From a virus, in IMG/VR virus record IMGVR_UViG_3300031857_012457, positions 62,001 to 126,000 of that record: a DNA stretch of 64,000 nt; one strand, written 5' to 3'. A model generated the notes under the pieces. It saw only the letters and a program-made list of their open reading frames with translations. It was not told the origin of the DNA and searched no databases. The position numbers and the translations under genes were made by a program. Numbering within the stretch: the first letter of the stretch is position 1; each line of letters begins with the position of its first letter. Below are positions 34,201 through 42,046 of this stretch, one piece after another.

Positions 34201-35824
34201 CGGTTGTTAATCTTGCAAATCCGGCATTTCTACCTTGTGCTCCTACTCTAGTATCTTTAAATCTACCAGCAATATAGATATAACCATTATCACCTGCGGT
34301 GTAGGCATCAGTTACTTTAATTTTTTGAATTCTATCTAAACTATTACCAGTAGCTATATCTAAATTATTACCAGCAAATCCAAAATCTAAAGCACCACTA
34401 GGATGAAGTTTTACAAGATGATGGTAGTCGGAGAATGAATTCCATTGTTGAAAATCACCACCAATTAAAATTGCCTCTTCGGAACCACTAGGTAGTAATG
34501 CTACTGAATAAAAATTATCATCTCCAAATCCAGGAGATGTAGATACTACTAAAGAAGTATCAATAGTACCATCTGGATTTACTCGTCTACTTCCTGATGG
34601 AAAACTACCTACACAAACTATTTTATTATCGCTTTGAATTGCAATATCTCTAATTTCACCAAATGAACCCCAAGATTGAGCCTCAAATGATGTATCTAAT
34701 ATACCATCGGAATCTAACCTTGCAAGTCCATAACGCAATGCACCATTAACTCTACTAAAATTACCACCTACTATAATTTTACCATCAGATTGAGTAACAA
34801 ATGTATTTACATATCCGCCAGTATCACCTCCTATTGTTGTACTAAATACAGGTGCGGAGAAAGAAGTATCTATCGTACCATTCGAATTTAATCTTGCTAT
34901 ATCATTTGTAGTATGTCCATCTACAGATGTAAATCTACCAGCAATTAATATCTTACCATCACCTAATACTAATGATTTTTTTATAATTGTAGATTCTGAA
35001 CCTGAAAAATCTAAATTGAATGTGGAATTTAAAGCAGGTATATTTTGTGTCAATGATGCATCTAATTCAAACCCATCAGAATTAATACTACCACTCACTA
35101 AAACTGAACCAGATAGTATTGTTGGACCTATATTTCTAAAAGTAGATGAACCACTAATAGTTAAGGAACCACTAATAGTTTGATTACCTACAAATATATT
35201 ACTTCCAGTAGTCGCATAACTTGCAGTTACACTTTGTAAATTATCTACTTCACCTTGTAATGATGAAGTGATAAGTTCTATATTATCTAATCTACTATCA
35301 GCAGATTGAGTAAAAGTGTTATATCCAGTATTGATTGATTCTTGTGATGCAGTAAATGCATTTAAAGATTGAGATACAATTGATATTGCATCAAATTGGG
35401 AATCTATTGAAGATGATAATAATACTATATCAATACCATTTACACTACCAGTAAAAGATGCACTTATACTATTAGCATATACAGTTCTCCATTTTGCACC
35501 AGATGTTCCTAAATCGAGAGTTCCGTTTCCACCTGGAACTAAATTAGTTGTAAATACACCTGGAACACTAATATTATCCCCGGTGTTGTTTCCTAAAAAT
35601 AAGTTACCAGATATTGCAACATCACCACTAAAATATGCGTTTGATGCGGTTATATTTCCTGTCAATATAACATCACCATTTACAGGTGCATTTAAAGTTA
35701 ATACATTGTAGTTATTTGAACCACTACCAAATTGTAAAGAACCAGAACCCTGATGTAGATATAATTCACCTTCTGTAAGTGATTCATTTGTAGTTCCTCT
35801 TCTTATTTGAAATATAGCTGCCAT
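31283..35824 (-). CDS. Giant tail fibre with beta-propeller and tandem coiled-coil repeats
   Basis: 1513 residues. N-terminal attachment domain IFQIRRGTTNESLTEGELYL, then a coiled-coil part, then at about residues 265-665 a chain of Delta-60 (DUF5122) beta-propeller repeats of the form DGKILIAGRF - RLNSNGTIDTSF. After the shared ID-module comes an eightfold 21-residue coiled-coil repeat (TASLNNFSASVTASLESVYQ) and a C-terminal Thr/Ser-rich Ig-like region ending SSITYTLT. There is no S74 domain. It probably forms a long trimeric fibre with a propeller knob; propeller and C-terminal tip are the likely ligand-binding parts. Confidence 0.82.
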   Translation of the reverse strand: MAAIFQIRRGTTNESLTEGELYLHQGSGSLQFGSGSNNYNVLTLNAPVNGDVILTGNITASNAYFSGDVAISGNLFLGNNTGDNISVPGVFTTNLVPGGNGTLDLGTSGAKWRTVYANSISASFTGSVNGIDIVLLSSSIDSQFDAISIVSQSLNAFTASQESINTGYNTFTQSADSRLDNIELITSSLQGEVDNLQSVTASYATTGSNIFVGNQTISGSLTISGSSTFRNIGPTILSGSVLVSGSINSDGFELDASLTQNIPALNSTFNLDFSGSESTIIKKSLVLGDGKILIAGRFTSVDGHTTNDIARLNSNGTIDTSFSAPVFSTTIGGDTGGYVNTFVTQSDGKIIVGGNFSRVNGALRYGLARLDSDGILDTSFEAQSWGSFGEIRDIAIQSDNKIVCVGSFPSGSRRVNPDGTIDTSLVVSTSPGFGDDNFYSVALLPSGSEEAILIGGDFQQWNSFSDYHHLVKLHPSGALDFGFAGNNLDIATGNSLDRIQKIKVTDAYTAGDNGYIYIAGRFKDTRVGAQGRNAGFARLTTDDVAFGRGAYDNGFRLYISGSDQNTPGVQYVNDFDFYDGDKILIGGSFTSLGNPLASYQTTNRFIIVDYDNGSLIDGFSTSTYRLNTGSVNSVTLLPNDNVLVGGTFTQANLTAREGLASLKLAGLGEVTTTSEYTISANVNELLISSSNTYFSGYVSASVISSSFVGDGSGLTGVTAADVEFANVLNKPTLVSGSSQIISILNPLNNFSASVTSSLESIYQTTASLNSYTSSLKTAITVDGVNTTILGNLSVLGVTTTVHSNEVNIGDNIIQLNYGYSQTQAGIEVTDATGGSLLSGSLLWDSTIDYWKAGKKGAESKILLAGGDSVFTSSLQLTEINNTTASLNQTTASLNNFSASVTTSLESIYQTTSSLNLFSASVTASLVSVYQTTASLNLYTQSVNNDLASIHQSSASLNLFSASVTSSLESVYQTTASLNNFSASVTASLSSIYETTASLNNFSASVTSSLESVYQTTASLNNFSASVTASLESVYQTTASINLFSASVTASLESIYQTTASLNNFTGSQLTQNTALATITGSLIISASQSYISASLMTSSVKDHEERLVYLEGIGGISGGNPLTQLNTFSASAKISIENLNTFTSSFSESVSASIAALESSSGYINYVTNSIEQLTGIEVADFDSNVAVTFINGTLKFIFGTPAIPTSIATSLSGFLTDRFNNVNDAYIVNGTWSNQGYTLVSASLYEGSTLLTEVGSGTSLSFSTTTSGSHTYRLEYTASSPLDGTLYKTSTTATGTISKSSPASPTLTPTATVQLGASSNQIEQGATGSISFTSSSADPSNSWNLVNTTTNVSTPYFVTGSATGSTSISITATANYASPIGDNIPDLTTTSTTTTTYTKIRSLRYGASDASSFTAGELENIGAWDTTLGGSIGTISKGTTTASGQTLTISWTGDKYLYIVFDSARPNLTGISTSGFAVLGQFTLTTIGQYKVYRTTVPNAGGAGSSITYTLT
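32654..33157 (-). repeat. Eight tandem 63-bp repeats (21 residues each) in the giant fibre
   Basis: Units read T-A-S-L-N-x-F-S-A-S-V-T-x-S-L-x-S-(V/I)-Y-Q-T without gaps; unit 3 is the most diverged (NLYTQSVNNDLASIHQS). 21 residues equals three heptads, with hydrophobic residues at coiled-coil positions. An isolated extra copy lies near 33520-33590. Confidence 0.9.
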
Positions 35825-35844
35825 TTATTGTTATTTCTGTTTTG

Positions 35845-35853
35845 TATAAATAT
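35845..35853 (-). promoter_or_regulatory. Late-promoter-like motif
   Basis: Sense TTAAGATATTTATACAA, 21 bases before the giant fibre ATG at 35824. Confidence 0.5.
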
Positions 35854-35854
35854 C

Positions 35855-36655
35855 TTAAATATTAAAATCTAAATCACCTGATTCCGAAATATATTTTGCC
35901 AAGTGCATATAGTTTGCAGTTATACTGCCAGTTGTTACATTTATTGCAGATGCACTTACCGATAAACGAGTAGTATTACCAATTACAACATCAAATGAAC
36001 CTGTCCGTGCTATTGCTAGAGTATTAGCAGTTGAATCTTCTATGAAGTTTACAGTTCCTGCTGCTTCGGGGTCTAAATTAAAATCAAATGTGTTTGGTCC
36101 TGCGGATACACCAACTTCTGTTCCATTTACTAAAAATGAACCACTTACAGAAACTGAACCTGTGAATGAATGAATATCATCGGATGTATTACCGAATTTA
36201 GAACTACCACTTTCAAAAAGTATAGATGAAGAAATTACTGATATATTAAATTGTCTAGCATTTACTTCACCTAATACGGTTAAATTATTTGTAATGGTTT
36301 GAGAACCACTTAATATTAAGCTCCCACTTAATAATGCGGAACTACCTGTAATATCTCCACTTATATCAATATCACCTGCTCCTATAATATCATTTGTTAC
36401 ATACAAATCTCTAGTTATATTGGCGTCTTGTGTTACTACTAATTCCCCAAAGGAACCCGTTCGAGTTAAGGCTATAGAGCCAGTTGTAATTGAGTTTGTT
36501 ACTACAATACCTTCTATGGAATCTAAATTTCCGGAACGCTTAATAAATACCTTACCATCGTAAGTGTTTATTGCTATTTCCCCAACATTTAATGAACCAG
36601 TATCTGGTACTTTGCCAGGTAGCGATGAACGCTTTAGTATAATACTTTGTGCCAT
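35855..36655 (-). CDS. Short fibre-family protein, paralogue of the 216-residue neighbour
   Basis: 266 residues. The N-terminus SIILKRSSLPGKVPDTGSLN then VGEIAINTYDGKVFIKRSG is the attachment domain found in five proteins of this cluster, and the first 100 residues are a clear duplicate of the adjacent 36744-37394 product (KVPDTGSL, YDGKV, LVTTNSITTGSI-like). The remainder is Ser/Thr-rich beta repeats. No enzymatic motif. Likely a minor fibre or adapter. Confidence 0.7.
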   Translation of the reverse strand: MAQSIILKRSSLPGKVPDTGSLNVGEIAINTYDGKVFIKRSGNLDSIEGIVVTNSITTGSIALTRTGSFGELVVTQDANITRDLYVTNDIIGAGDIDISGDITGSSALLSGSLILSGSQTITNNLTVLGEVNARQFNISVISSSILFESGSSKFGNTSDDIHSFTGSVSVSGSFLVNGTEVGVSAGPNTFDFNLDPEAAGTVNFIEDSTANTLAIARTGSFDVVIGNTTRLSVSASAINVTTGSITANYMHLAKYISESGDLDFNI

Positions 36656-36689
36656 ATATATGAGCTGTAGATTATTTGATATTATGTAA

Positions 36690-36716
36690 TAAAAAAAGGT
36701 ACTATATAGTACCTTT
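36690..36716 (-). terminator. Terminator formed by a 22-bp perfect palindrome
   Basis: AAAGGTACTATATAGTACCTTT at 36695-36716 is a complete inverted repeat, followed in the sense direction by a run of T and then ATTACATAA. It ends the 216-residue fibre gene unit. Confidence 0.75.
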
Positions 36717-36724
36717 ATAAATAT
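36716..36724 (-). promoter_or_regulatory. Late-motif copy placed before a terminator
   Basis: Sense ATATTTATA directly abutting the palindrome; 61 bases from the next ATG, with the terminator between. Function as promoter is doubtful. Confidence 0.2.
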
Positions 36725-36743
36725 ATGATATTTTTATAATCGT

Positions 36744-37394
36744 TTAAAATTCTCCAGCATCTGGACCCAATGAAGAAGATGCTTCTAAAGCTGCTAATCT
36801 ATTAGCTACTGAACCACTAAATGCTAATACATCTCCAATTCCATAAAGTGAACCACTAAAACCATTTGTAGTTGTAAAAGTTCCTCTAACTTCCTCATTG
36901 TATCTAAATTCAACTGCGGTAGGAGTAGTTGCTACTTTATAAAGAGAGCCACTACCTTGTATAAATCCGATTGTTCCTGCAAATGGTTCCGAATTGAAAT
37001 CGAAATCATCGGGTCTCATTGAAGCAGTGATACCCGTCAATCCACCACCAAAACCTACATAAGCAGATGCTGATACAATAGATGCGGATACTGCTCCTGC
37101 AATATCAATATCACCATTGCCAACAATATCTCTAGTTACAAATAAATCCTGTCCAATGTTTGCATCAAAATCAATACTAGCTTCACCAAATGAACCAGTT
37201 CCAGTCAATGTTATTGAACCAGTGGTAATCGAATTGGTAGTAACTAATGTTTGAATTGATTGTGAAGAACCCGATTTATGTAAATAAACTTTACCATCAT
37301 ATACGTTTACACCTAACTCACCTACTAATAGAGAGCCAGTATCAGGAACTTTTCCTGCTATGAGCGACCGTTTTTGTAATATTTTTTGAGCCAT
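36744..37394 (-). CDS. Short fibre-family protein
   Basis: 216 residues. It starts KILQKRSLIAGKVPDTGSLL, then VGELGVNVYDGKVYLHKSGS, followed by beta repeats (TGSITLTGTGSFGEASID) and a C-terminal coiled segment SVANRLAALEASSSLGP. Close paralogue of the next gene. Bounded by terminators on both sides, so it is its own transcription unit. Confidence 0.7.
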   Translation of the reverse strand: MAQKILQKRSLIAGKVPDTGSLLVGELGVNVYDGKVYLHKSGSSQSIQTLVTTNSITTGSITLTGTGSFGEASIDFDANIGQDLFVTRDIVGNGDIDIAGAVSASIVSASAYVGFGGGLTGITASMRPDDFDFNSEPFAGTIGFIQGSGSLYKVATTPTAVEFRYNEEVRGTFTTTNGFSGSLYGIGDVLAFSGSVANRLAALEASSSLGPDAGEF

Positions 37395-37423
37395 TATGAT
37401 TGATGTTTTTTGTTCATTTATAA

Positions 37424-37456
37424 TTTTAAAAACCCCCCTCTTTGGAAGGGGGGTTT
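37424..37456 (-). terminator. Strong intrinsic terminator after the 871-residue fibre gene
   Basis: Sense AAACCCCCCT, loop TCCAAAG, AGGGGGGTTT followed by TTTAAAATT: a ten-base-pair GC-rich stem with a T run. Confidence 0.9.
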
Positions 37457-37461
37457 AGTAT

Positions 37462-40077
37462 TTAGAATGAACCACCATCAATTGTGTTACTCATTACAAA
37501 ATCAGTGCCATCCCATTGTAGTAAATCTCCAGCTACACTTGCGGTTGGAACTAAATCCAAATTACCATTTGTGTTTCGGAATGCCACTCGTTTAGAACTT
37601 CCTGCTGCCGAACCCAAATTAAAGGATGCGGTAACCGCAGGTGCAATTAATGCTACCGATGAAGTAAATGATGTAGATGAATGTTGATAAACAAAATTTG
37701 CATTTGCTCCAGCGATTTCTATACCAGCGCCATCTGCCGTTGCCGATGATGTTGAACCACTTGCTAATGTAATTAATTTATCTTCTACTATTAATGTTGC
37801 AGTGTTTAATGTTACAGTATTACCTTGTACTACTAAATCACCACCTACTACTACATCACCTGTCGTTGTTACTTTTGCAAATGTTACATTATTGCCAGTA
37901 CCTACTCCTTGTATTGTTCCAGTTCCTTCTAATGTATCTAATCTACTATCTACTGAAGAACTGAATGTTGTTCCAAAAGATGAAGTAAATGAGTTGATAT
38001 TCGTAATAGAAATATCTACACTAGCTGATTTCGAATTTAAGTTAGTGATAGAAACACTAGCAGCGGATGCCGATGAAATCAATGAACCACTAACTACGCC
38101 GATTTCAGTCAATCTCGTATCAACGCTTGCAGTATAAGTTGCTAAAGTTGAATTTTGAGTTAATTGAGAACCACTAAATGTGTTTAAGTTTGTTATTGAA
38201 ATATTAGCAGCGGATGCGGAACTAATTAATGAACCACTTACTGTTGCTAATGCAGTATTTTGAGTTAATTGAGAACCACTAAATGAATTTAATGCGTCAA
38301 TTGATACTTGCTGTGATGCAGAGGATGAGTTTAATGCAGTTACCGAAGTATTTACACTTGCACTAAATGTATTTAAGTTTGTTATAGAAACTCCTTGTGA
38401 ATCATTTGTAGTTTTTGCTGCCGAAGCTGAAGCAATTAAACTTCCACTAACTACTCCTATTTCCGTTAATCTAGTTTCAACTGAAGCAGTGTAGGTTGCT
38501 AAAGTTGAATTTTGAGTTAATTGAGAAGATGTAAATGAGTTTAAGTTTGTTATGGAAACTCCAACACCAGAACCTACGTTTGCAACTACTTCTGCGATTG
38601 ATGCGGATACTGAACCACTAAATGAACTAAAGTTTGTAGTTTGAGTTACATCAATTTGAGATGAACCACTCACTACTCCGTTAGTTGCGTTTAATGTTCC
38701 AACACTCAATGAACCTGTTACGATTACATCACCTGCTACTGAAATACTTGTCGTACCATTCTGTGTGATAATGGAACTTCCAATGTGGTCTTCACCAAGC
38801 GCAACCATAATTTTACCAGCTGTCAATACGGTTTCATCACCCAATGAACCAGTATTGATTGGACCGTATATTAGTACTGCGGAATTGGCAACTTCTGTTG
38901 AACTTGAAGGTCTAACTGAAACCCAATGGTCTCTTAATGAATCCCAATAAAGTGAACCTGTAGCTTGAGTTGAACCAGAATCAATTACATCGATACCTGC
39001 AAATCTAATTGCTGGGGTTGAGGTGTTCAATACGATTGTATTATCACCTAATTGTAATACACTCGCAGTTACATTTAGAAGTGATGATGAACCATAAACA
39101 ACTAAATCTTGTGTAATATATAATGAACCAGTAATTACTTGTGTTCCATTAAATACATTACCACTATCAGTTCTTGCATAAGAACCACTATCTGCTTCAA
39201 TTGCATCTAATCTTTGTTCGTGATTTGATGCAGTTGCGATTAATGAACCTGTGATGGTTGCTAATGCAGTATTTTGAGTTAATTGAGAACCACTAAATGA
39301 GTTTAAGTTTGTTATTGAAACACTAGCTGCACTTGCAGATGAAATCAATGAACCACTAACAACTCCGATTTCAGTAAATCTAGTTTGAGCGGATTCAGTA
39401 AATGAGTTTATGTTACTAACTGAAGTATTTAAACTTGCAGTTGTAGAATTCAAATTAGTTATTGAAACGTTTTGAGAATCATTTGTAGTTTTAGCTGCTG
39501 ATGCGGATGCTATTAAACTTCCACTTACAACGCCAACTTCTGTTAATCGTGTTTCAACGGAACCTGTATAAGTTGCTAACGTACCATCTTTTTCTAATTG
39601 AGAAGAACTGAATGAATTTAGTGCTCCTAAACTAACTAAAGTACTACCACTAAAAGTATTTAATGCCGCTACAGATGTACCAATTGCACCACTACCAATT
39701 GATGCACTTAATGCGTTGATTGATGATGCAACCGATGAACTAAAGTTACTAATGTTACCTGTTAAATCAGGAATATCATTGGCTCCTTCACCCAACAAAT
39801 ATAAGGTAGAACTACCACTTGCGTAGTAAGGAACTCCTTTTACTAATCCGTTGTAAGTACCAGCCGCAAATGTATTTGGTGCTGCGTTTCCTACGAGAAA
39901 TCTATTTACCGCTTGTACCTGTCCATTTTCTGGAACTGCAAATACAATCGATGCACCATTCGTTACCGTAAGGTTAGATGAGCCTGAAGCAATTACTAAT
40001 TCACCTTTCTGTAAGGATGATGTTACTGCGGATAGGGCTTCTAAACTACCGCGTCTGTGTTTAATGATTTGTGCCAT
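37462..40077 (-). CDS. Tail fibre with repeated coiled-coil modules
   Basis: 871 residues. N-terminal attachment domain IIKHRRGSLEALSAVTSSLQ, ID-module (LVVYGSSSLLNVTASVLQLG, RFAGIDVIDSGSTQATGSLY), and at least six copies of the SLISSASAA - SITNLNSFSGSQLTQNTAL coiled-coil unit. The C-terminal region VVQGNTVTLNTATLIVEDKL then ITLASGSTSSATADGAGIE resembles fibre segments known from T4-like cyanophages. No S74 domain. Structural, probably a long coiled-coil fibre. Confidence 0.78.
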   Translation of the reverse strand: MAQIIKHRRGSLEALSAVTSSLQKGELVIASGSSNLTVTNGASIVFAVPENGQVQAVNRFLVGNAAPNTFAAGTYNGLVKGVPYYASGSSTLYLLGEGANDIPDLTGNISNFSSSVASSINALSASIGSGAIGTSVAALNTFSGSTLVSLGALNSFSSSQLEKDGTLATYTGSVETRLTEVGVVSGSLIASASAAKTTNDSQNVSITNLNSTTASLNTSVSNINSFTESAQTRFTEIGVVSGSLISSASAASVSITNLNSFSGSQLTQNTALATITGSLIATASNHEQRLDAIEADSGSYARTDSGNVFNGTQVITGSLYITQDLVVYGSSSLLNVTASVLQLGDNTIVLNTSTPAIRFAGIDVIDSGSTQATGSLYWDSLRDHWVSVRPSSSTEVANSAVLIYGPINTGSLGDETVLTAGKIMVALGEDHIGSSIITQNGTTSISVAGDVIVTGSLSVGTLNATNGVVSGSSQIDVTQTTNFSSFSGSVSASIAEVVANVGSGVGVSITNLNSFTSSQLTQNSTLATYTASVETRLTEIGVVSGSLIASASAAKTTNDSQGVSITNLNTFSASVNTSVTALNSSSASQQVSIDALNSFSGSQLTQNTALATVSGSLISSASAANISITNLNTFSGSQLTQNSTLATYTASVDTRLTEIGVVSGSLISSASAASVSITNLNSKSASVDISITNINSFTSSFGTTFSSSVDSRLDTLEGTGTIQGVGTGNNVTFAKVTTTGDVVVGGDLVVQGNTVTLNTATLIVEDKLITLASGSTSSATADGAGIEIAGANANFVYQHSSTSFTSSVALIAPAVTASFNLGSAAGSSKRVAFRNTNGNLDLVPTASVAGDLLQWDGTDFVMSNTIDGGSF

Positions 40078-40122
40078 ATTGTGTTGGTTAATCCCTTTTT
40101 GATTTAATTACGATTATACTTT

Positions 40123-40131
40123 AATAAATAT
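40123..40131 (-). promoter_or_regulatory. Late-promoter-like motif, one mismatch
   Basis: Sense ATATTTATT, 46 bases before the ATG at 40077. Confidence 0.3.
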
Positions 40132-40179
40132 GTTTTTTTTTACGAACCGAATGTTTCGCATGTTACATTTATATTTTTT

Positions 40180-40599
40180 TTACCATTCACCCATGTCGAT
40201 GTTAATGTTTGATTGGGATAAGGTAAGTTCTGCATCTGTTGCAAATGTATTATCCAACGATGCGGTGAATTGGTTAATAGATGCGGAATGTTGGTTCAAT
40301 GGATTTAATATATCAATTACTTGTGATGAACCAGAAACTAATGTTGGTCTATTTAGTATATTTTCATATTCTATTGATGATGCCTGTGTTCCACCAACTA
40401 CTCTAGAACCTGTGAGACTTCCCGTAGTATCTGATAATACAACTTGTGCCGATGAAGATATAACTCCTTCGGGTAATACTGCACCAACTTCCGATGTAAT
40501 AACATTAATTACAGATTGCGAAAAATCGTTACCAACTTGTGCCGCCGTATTTAATGCCGAACCACTTTCTATTTGTTTTAATCTTATAAAGTTTGCCAT
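40180..40599 (-). CDS. Small fibre-associated protein
   Basis: 139 residues. It carries a piece also present in the giant fibre: ILNRPTLVSGSSQVIDILNP followed by LNQHSASINQF, against VLNKPTLVSGSSQIISILNP in the other. The rest is a short N-terminal segment FIRLKQIESGSALNTAAQV and a coiled tail. Possibly an adapter or trimerisation partner, or a remnant of a larger fibre gene. The late motif sits only four bases before the ATG. Confidence 0.65.
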   Translation of the reverse strand: MANFIRLKQIESGSALNTAAQVGNDFSQSVINVITSEVGAVLPEGVISSSAQVVLSDTTGSLTGSRVVGGTQASSIEYENILNRPTLVSGSSQVIDILNPLNQHSASINQFTASLDNTFATDAELTLSQSNINIDMGEW

Positions 40600-40603
40600 A
40601 TCC

Positions 40604-40612
40604 TATAAATAT
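40604..40612 (-). promoter_or_regulatory. Late-promoter-like motif with leaderless geometry
   Basis: Sense AAGATATTTATAGGATATG; the ATG at 40599 starts four bases after the motif. Confidence 0.45.
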
Positions 40613-40648
40613 CTTTCTTTATTATAATCCGTTTATTCAATTTTTTTA

Positions 40649-42043
40649 TTATGCAAATCTAGGAGATAAGAAATTATATTGTTGTTGTATTTCGTTCAAT
40701 GATAATTTTCTATTATATAAATACAAATTAGCCAAATATCCCCAAGGTTGACTAACTACATCATTATTACCCCAACCCCAATGAATATTTCCACCTACAC
40801 CTTGTGCAATTGAATTTCCCACTTGTGAACCATTTATATAAAATGTTTGGGATGAATTATCACCAACTACTGCAAATTGAGTCCAAACTTCTTGAAATGC
40901 CGATGCATCGTATCCTGAACTTCTGAATGCAGTATCCCAATAACCCAATATACTTCCACCATTTGAAATAGTAATCGGTGTATATCTTGGTGAACTTGTA
41001 TAAAGTAATGTTCTAAATCCAGAATTATTATTTATCAATCTTGTCCAAGTAATGTATGTGTATCCCGTTGTTGGTAGGGTTGGACCTGTTCCGTTTACTG
41101 CAACTCTATTATTTCCGGTTGTGCAATCAAAACATTTTACACCATTTAATGTAGTAAATGTTGCACCTATCATTGTATGATTATACGAATTAGTTAAATC
41201 ATAAACAGTTGTTCCACTACCAGGATAACTTGTTGAATTATTTGCATCTAATTGAATTAACAATCCATCGGTGGTTAAATTAGGAAGTGTTGATACGGTA
41301 GAATTATAATTAGATAATATCTGTGCATCGGTTAGAGCAGAATTATATACTCTCATTATACCAAATCTACCATCGAAATTAGTTCCATCACCTTGACTTG
41401 TAGAATCTGCAAAACCAAAATTCATATAAAATGCCATAGAACTATTCATTGGTGAATCCCATGCTACATTTACCGAACCTTTATATACACCATCGATATA
41501 TCCTTTACATACCGAACCATTATAAGTTAAAACTATTTGATGCCATTGATTAAATGAAACTGCACCTATGTTGCCACTTGATGTTACTATACCACCATTC
41601 CAAAATCCAACTTCTAAATTACCACCAACTATTTCTATTGCGGAATGGTGATATGATGTGTTTGGACTTGTACTATTATTGTACTGAACTAATACTCCAT
41701 TATTGGTTGGATATACCCATAATTCTACTGAATGGGTTTCATTAGCCGATGTTATTAGTGAACTTAAATTTGGTGTTGTTATATAATCATCAACAAAGGT
41801 AAAATAATTACCAGTCCAAGTTGGAGAACCTGTAATTGTTCCATTTCTACTATTACCACTTATATCAATAATAGTTACCCCACTACCATTATATGATGCC
41901 GTATTAAATGTGTTATAATGTAAAAGTAAATTTTGAGTAACTACTGCAGATGTAGTTGGCCATATTTGATTATTATTCAAAAATGCTTTTGTTGCACTTA
42001 CTCCGTTAAATTTTATATCGGTTGCATTTCCAAATACTGGCAT
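40649..42043 (-). CDS. Fibre protein with two concanavalin/LamG-like lectin domains
   Basis: 464 residues. A short N-terminal adapter (MPVFGNATDIKFNGVSATKA) is followed by two related jelly-roll domains: residues about 35-250 (HSVELWVYPTN, WHQIVLTYNGSVCKGYIDGV, GIMRVYNSALTDAQI) and about 255-464 (YTYITWTRLINNNSGF, TQFAVVGDNSSQTFYINGSQ, LYLYNRKLSLNEIQQQYN). These are the LamG-type strands that close with a short A-L-T-x-x-Q-I helix. Such domains bind glycans, so this is a good candidate for recognising host surface sugar. No signal peptide. Confidence 0.8.
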   Translation of the reverse strand: MPVFGNATDIKFNGVSATKAFLNNNQIWPTTSAVVTQNLLLHYNTFNTASYNGSGVTIIDISGNSRNGTITGSPTWTGNYFTFVDDYITTPNLSSLITSANETHSVELWVYPTNNGVLVQYNNSTSPNTSYHHSAIEIVGGNLEVGFWNGGIVTSSGNIGAVSFNQWHQIVLTYNGSVCKGYIDGVYKGSVNVAWDSPMNSSMAFYMNFGFADSTSQGDGTNFDGRFGIMRVYNSALTDAQILSNYNSTVSTLPNLTTDGLLIQLDANNSTSYPGSGTTVYDLTNSYNHTMIGATFTTLNGVKCFDCTTGNNRVAVNGTGPTLPTTGYTYITWTRLINNNSGFRTLLYTSSPRYTPITISNGGSILGYWDTAFRSSGYDASAFQEVWTQFAVVGDNSSQTFYINGSQVGNSIAQGVGGNIHWGWGNNDVVSQPWGYLANLYLYNRKLSLNEIQQQYNFLSPRFA

Positions 42044-42046
42044 AAC

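Noticed and set aside
37413-37422. Sense TATAAATG resembling the true T4 late box, before the 216-residue fibre gene
   Set aside because: It occurs once at this type of position, whereas the reverse-complement form ATATTTATA is the recurrent one in this window.
40141-40160. Possible hairpin CGAA...TTCG in the gap before the 871-residue fibre gene
   Set aside because: The stem is four base pairs and is followed by A rather than T in the direction of transcription.
40130-40627. Plus-strand 165-codon frame opposite the small fibre gene
   Set aside because: It mirrors the repeat-containing minus-strand gene 40180-40599 and reads through its motif region; no protein features.
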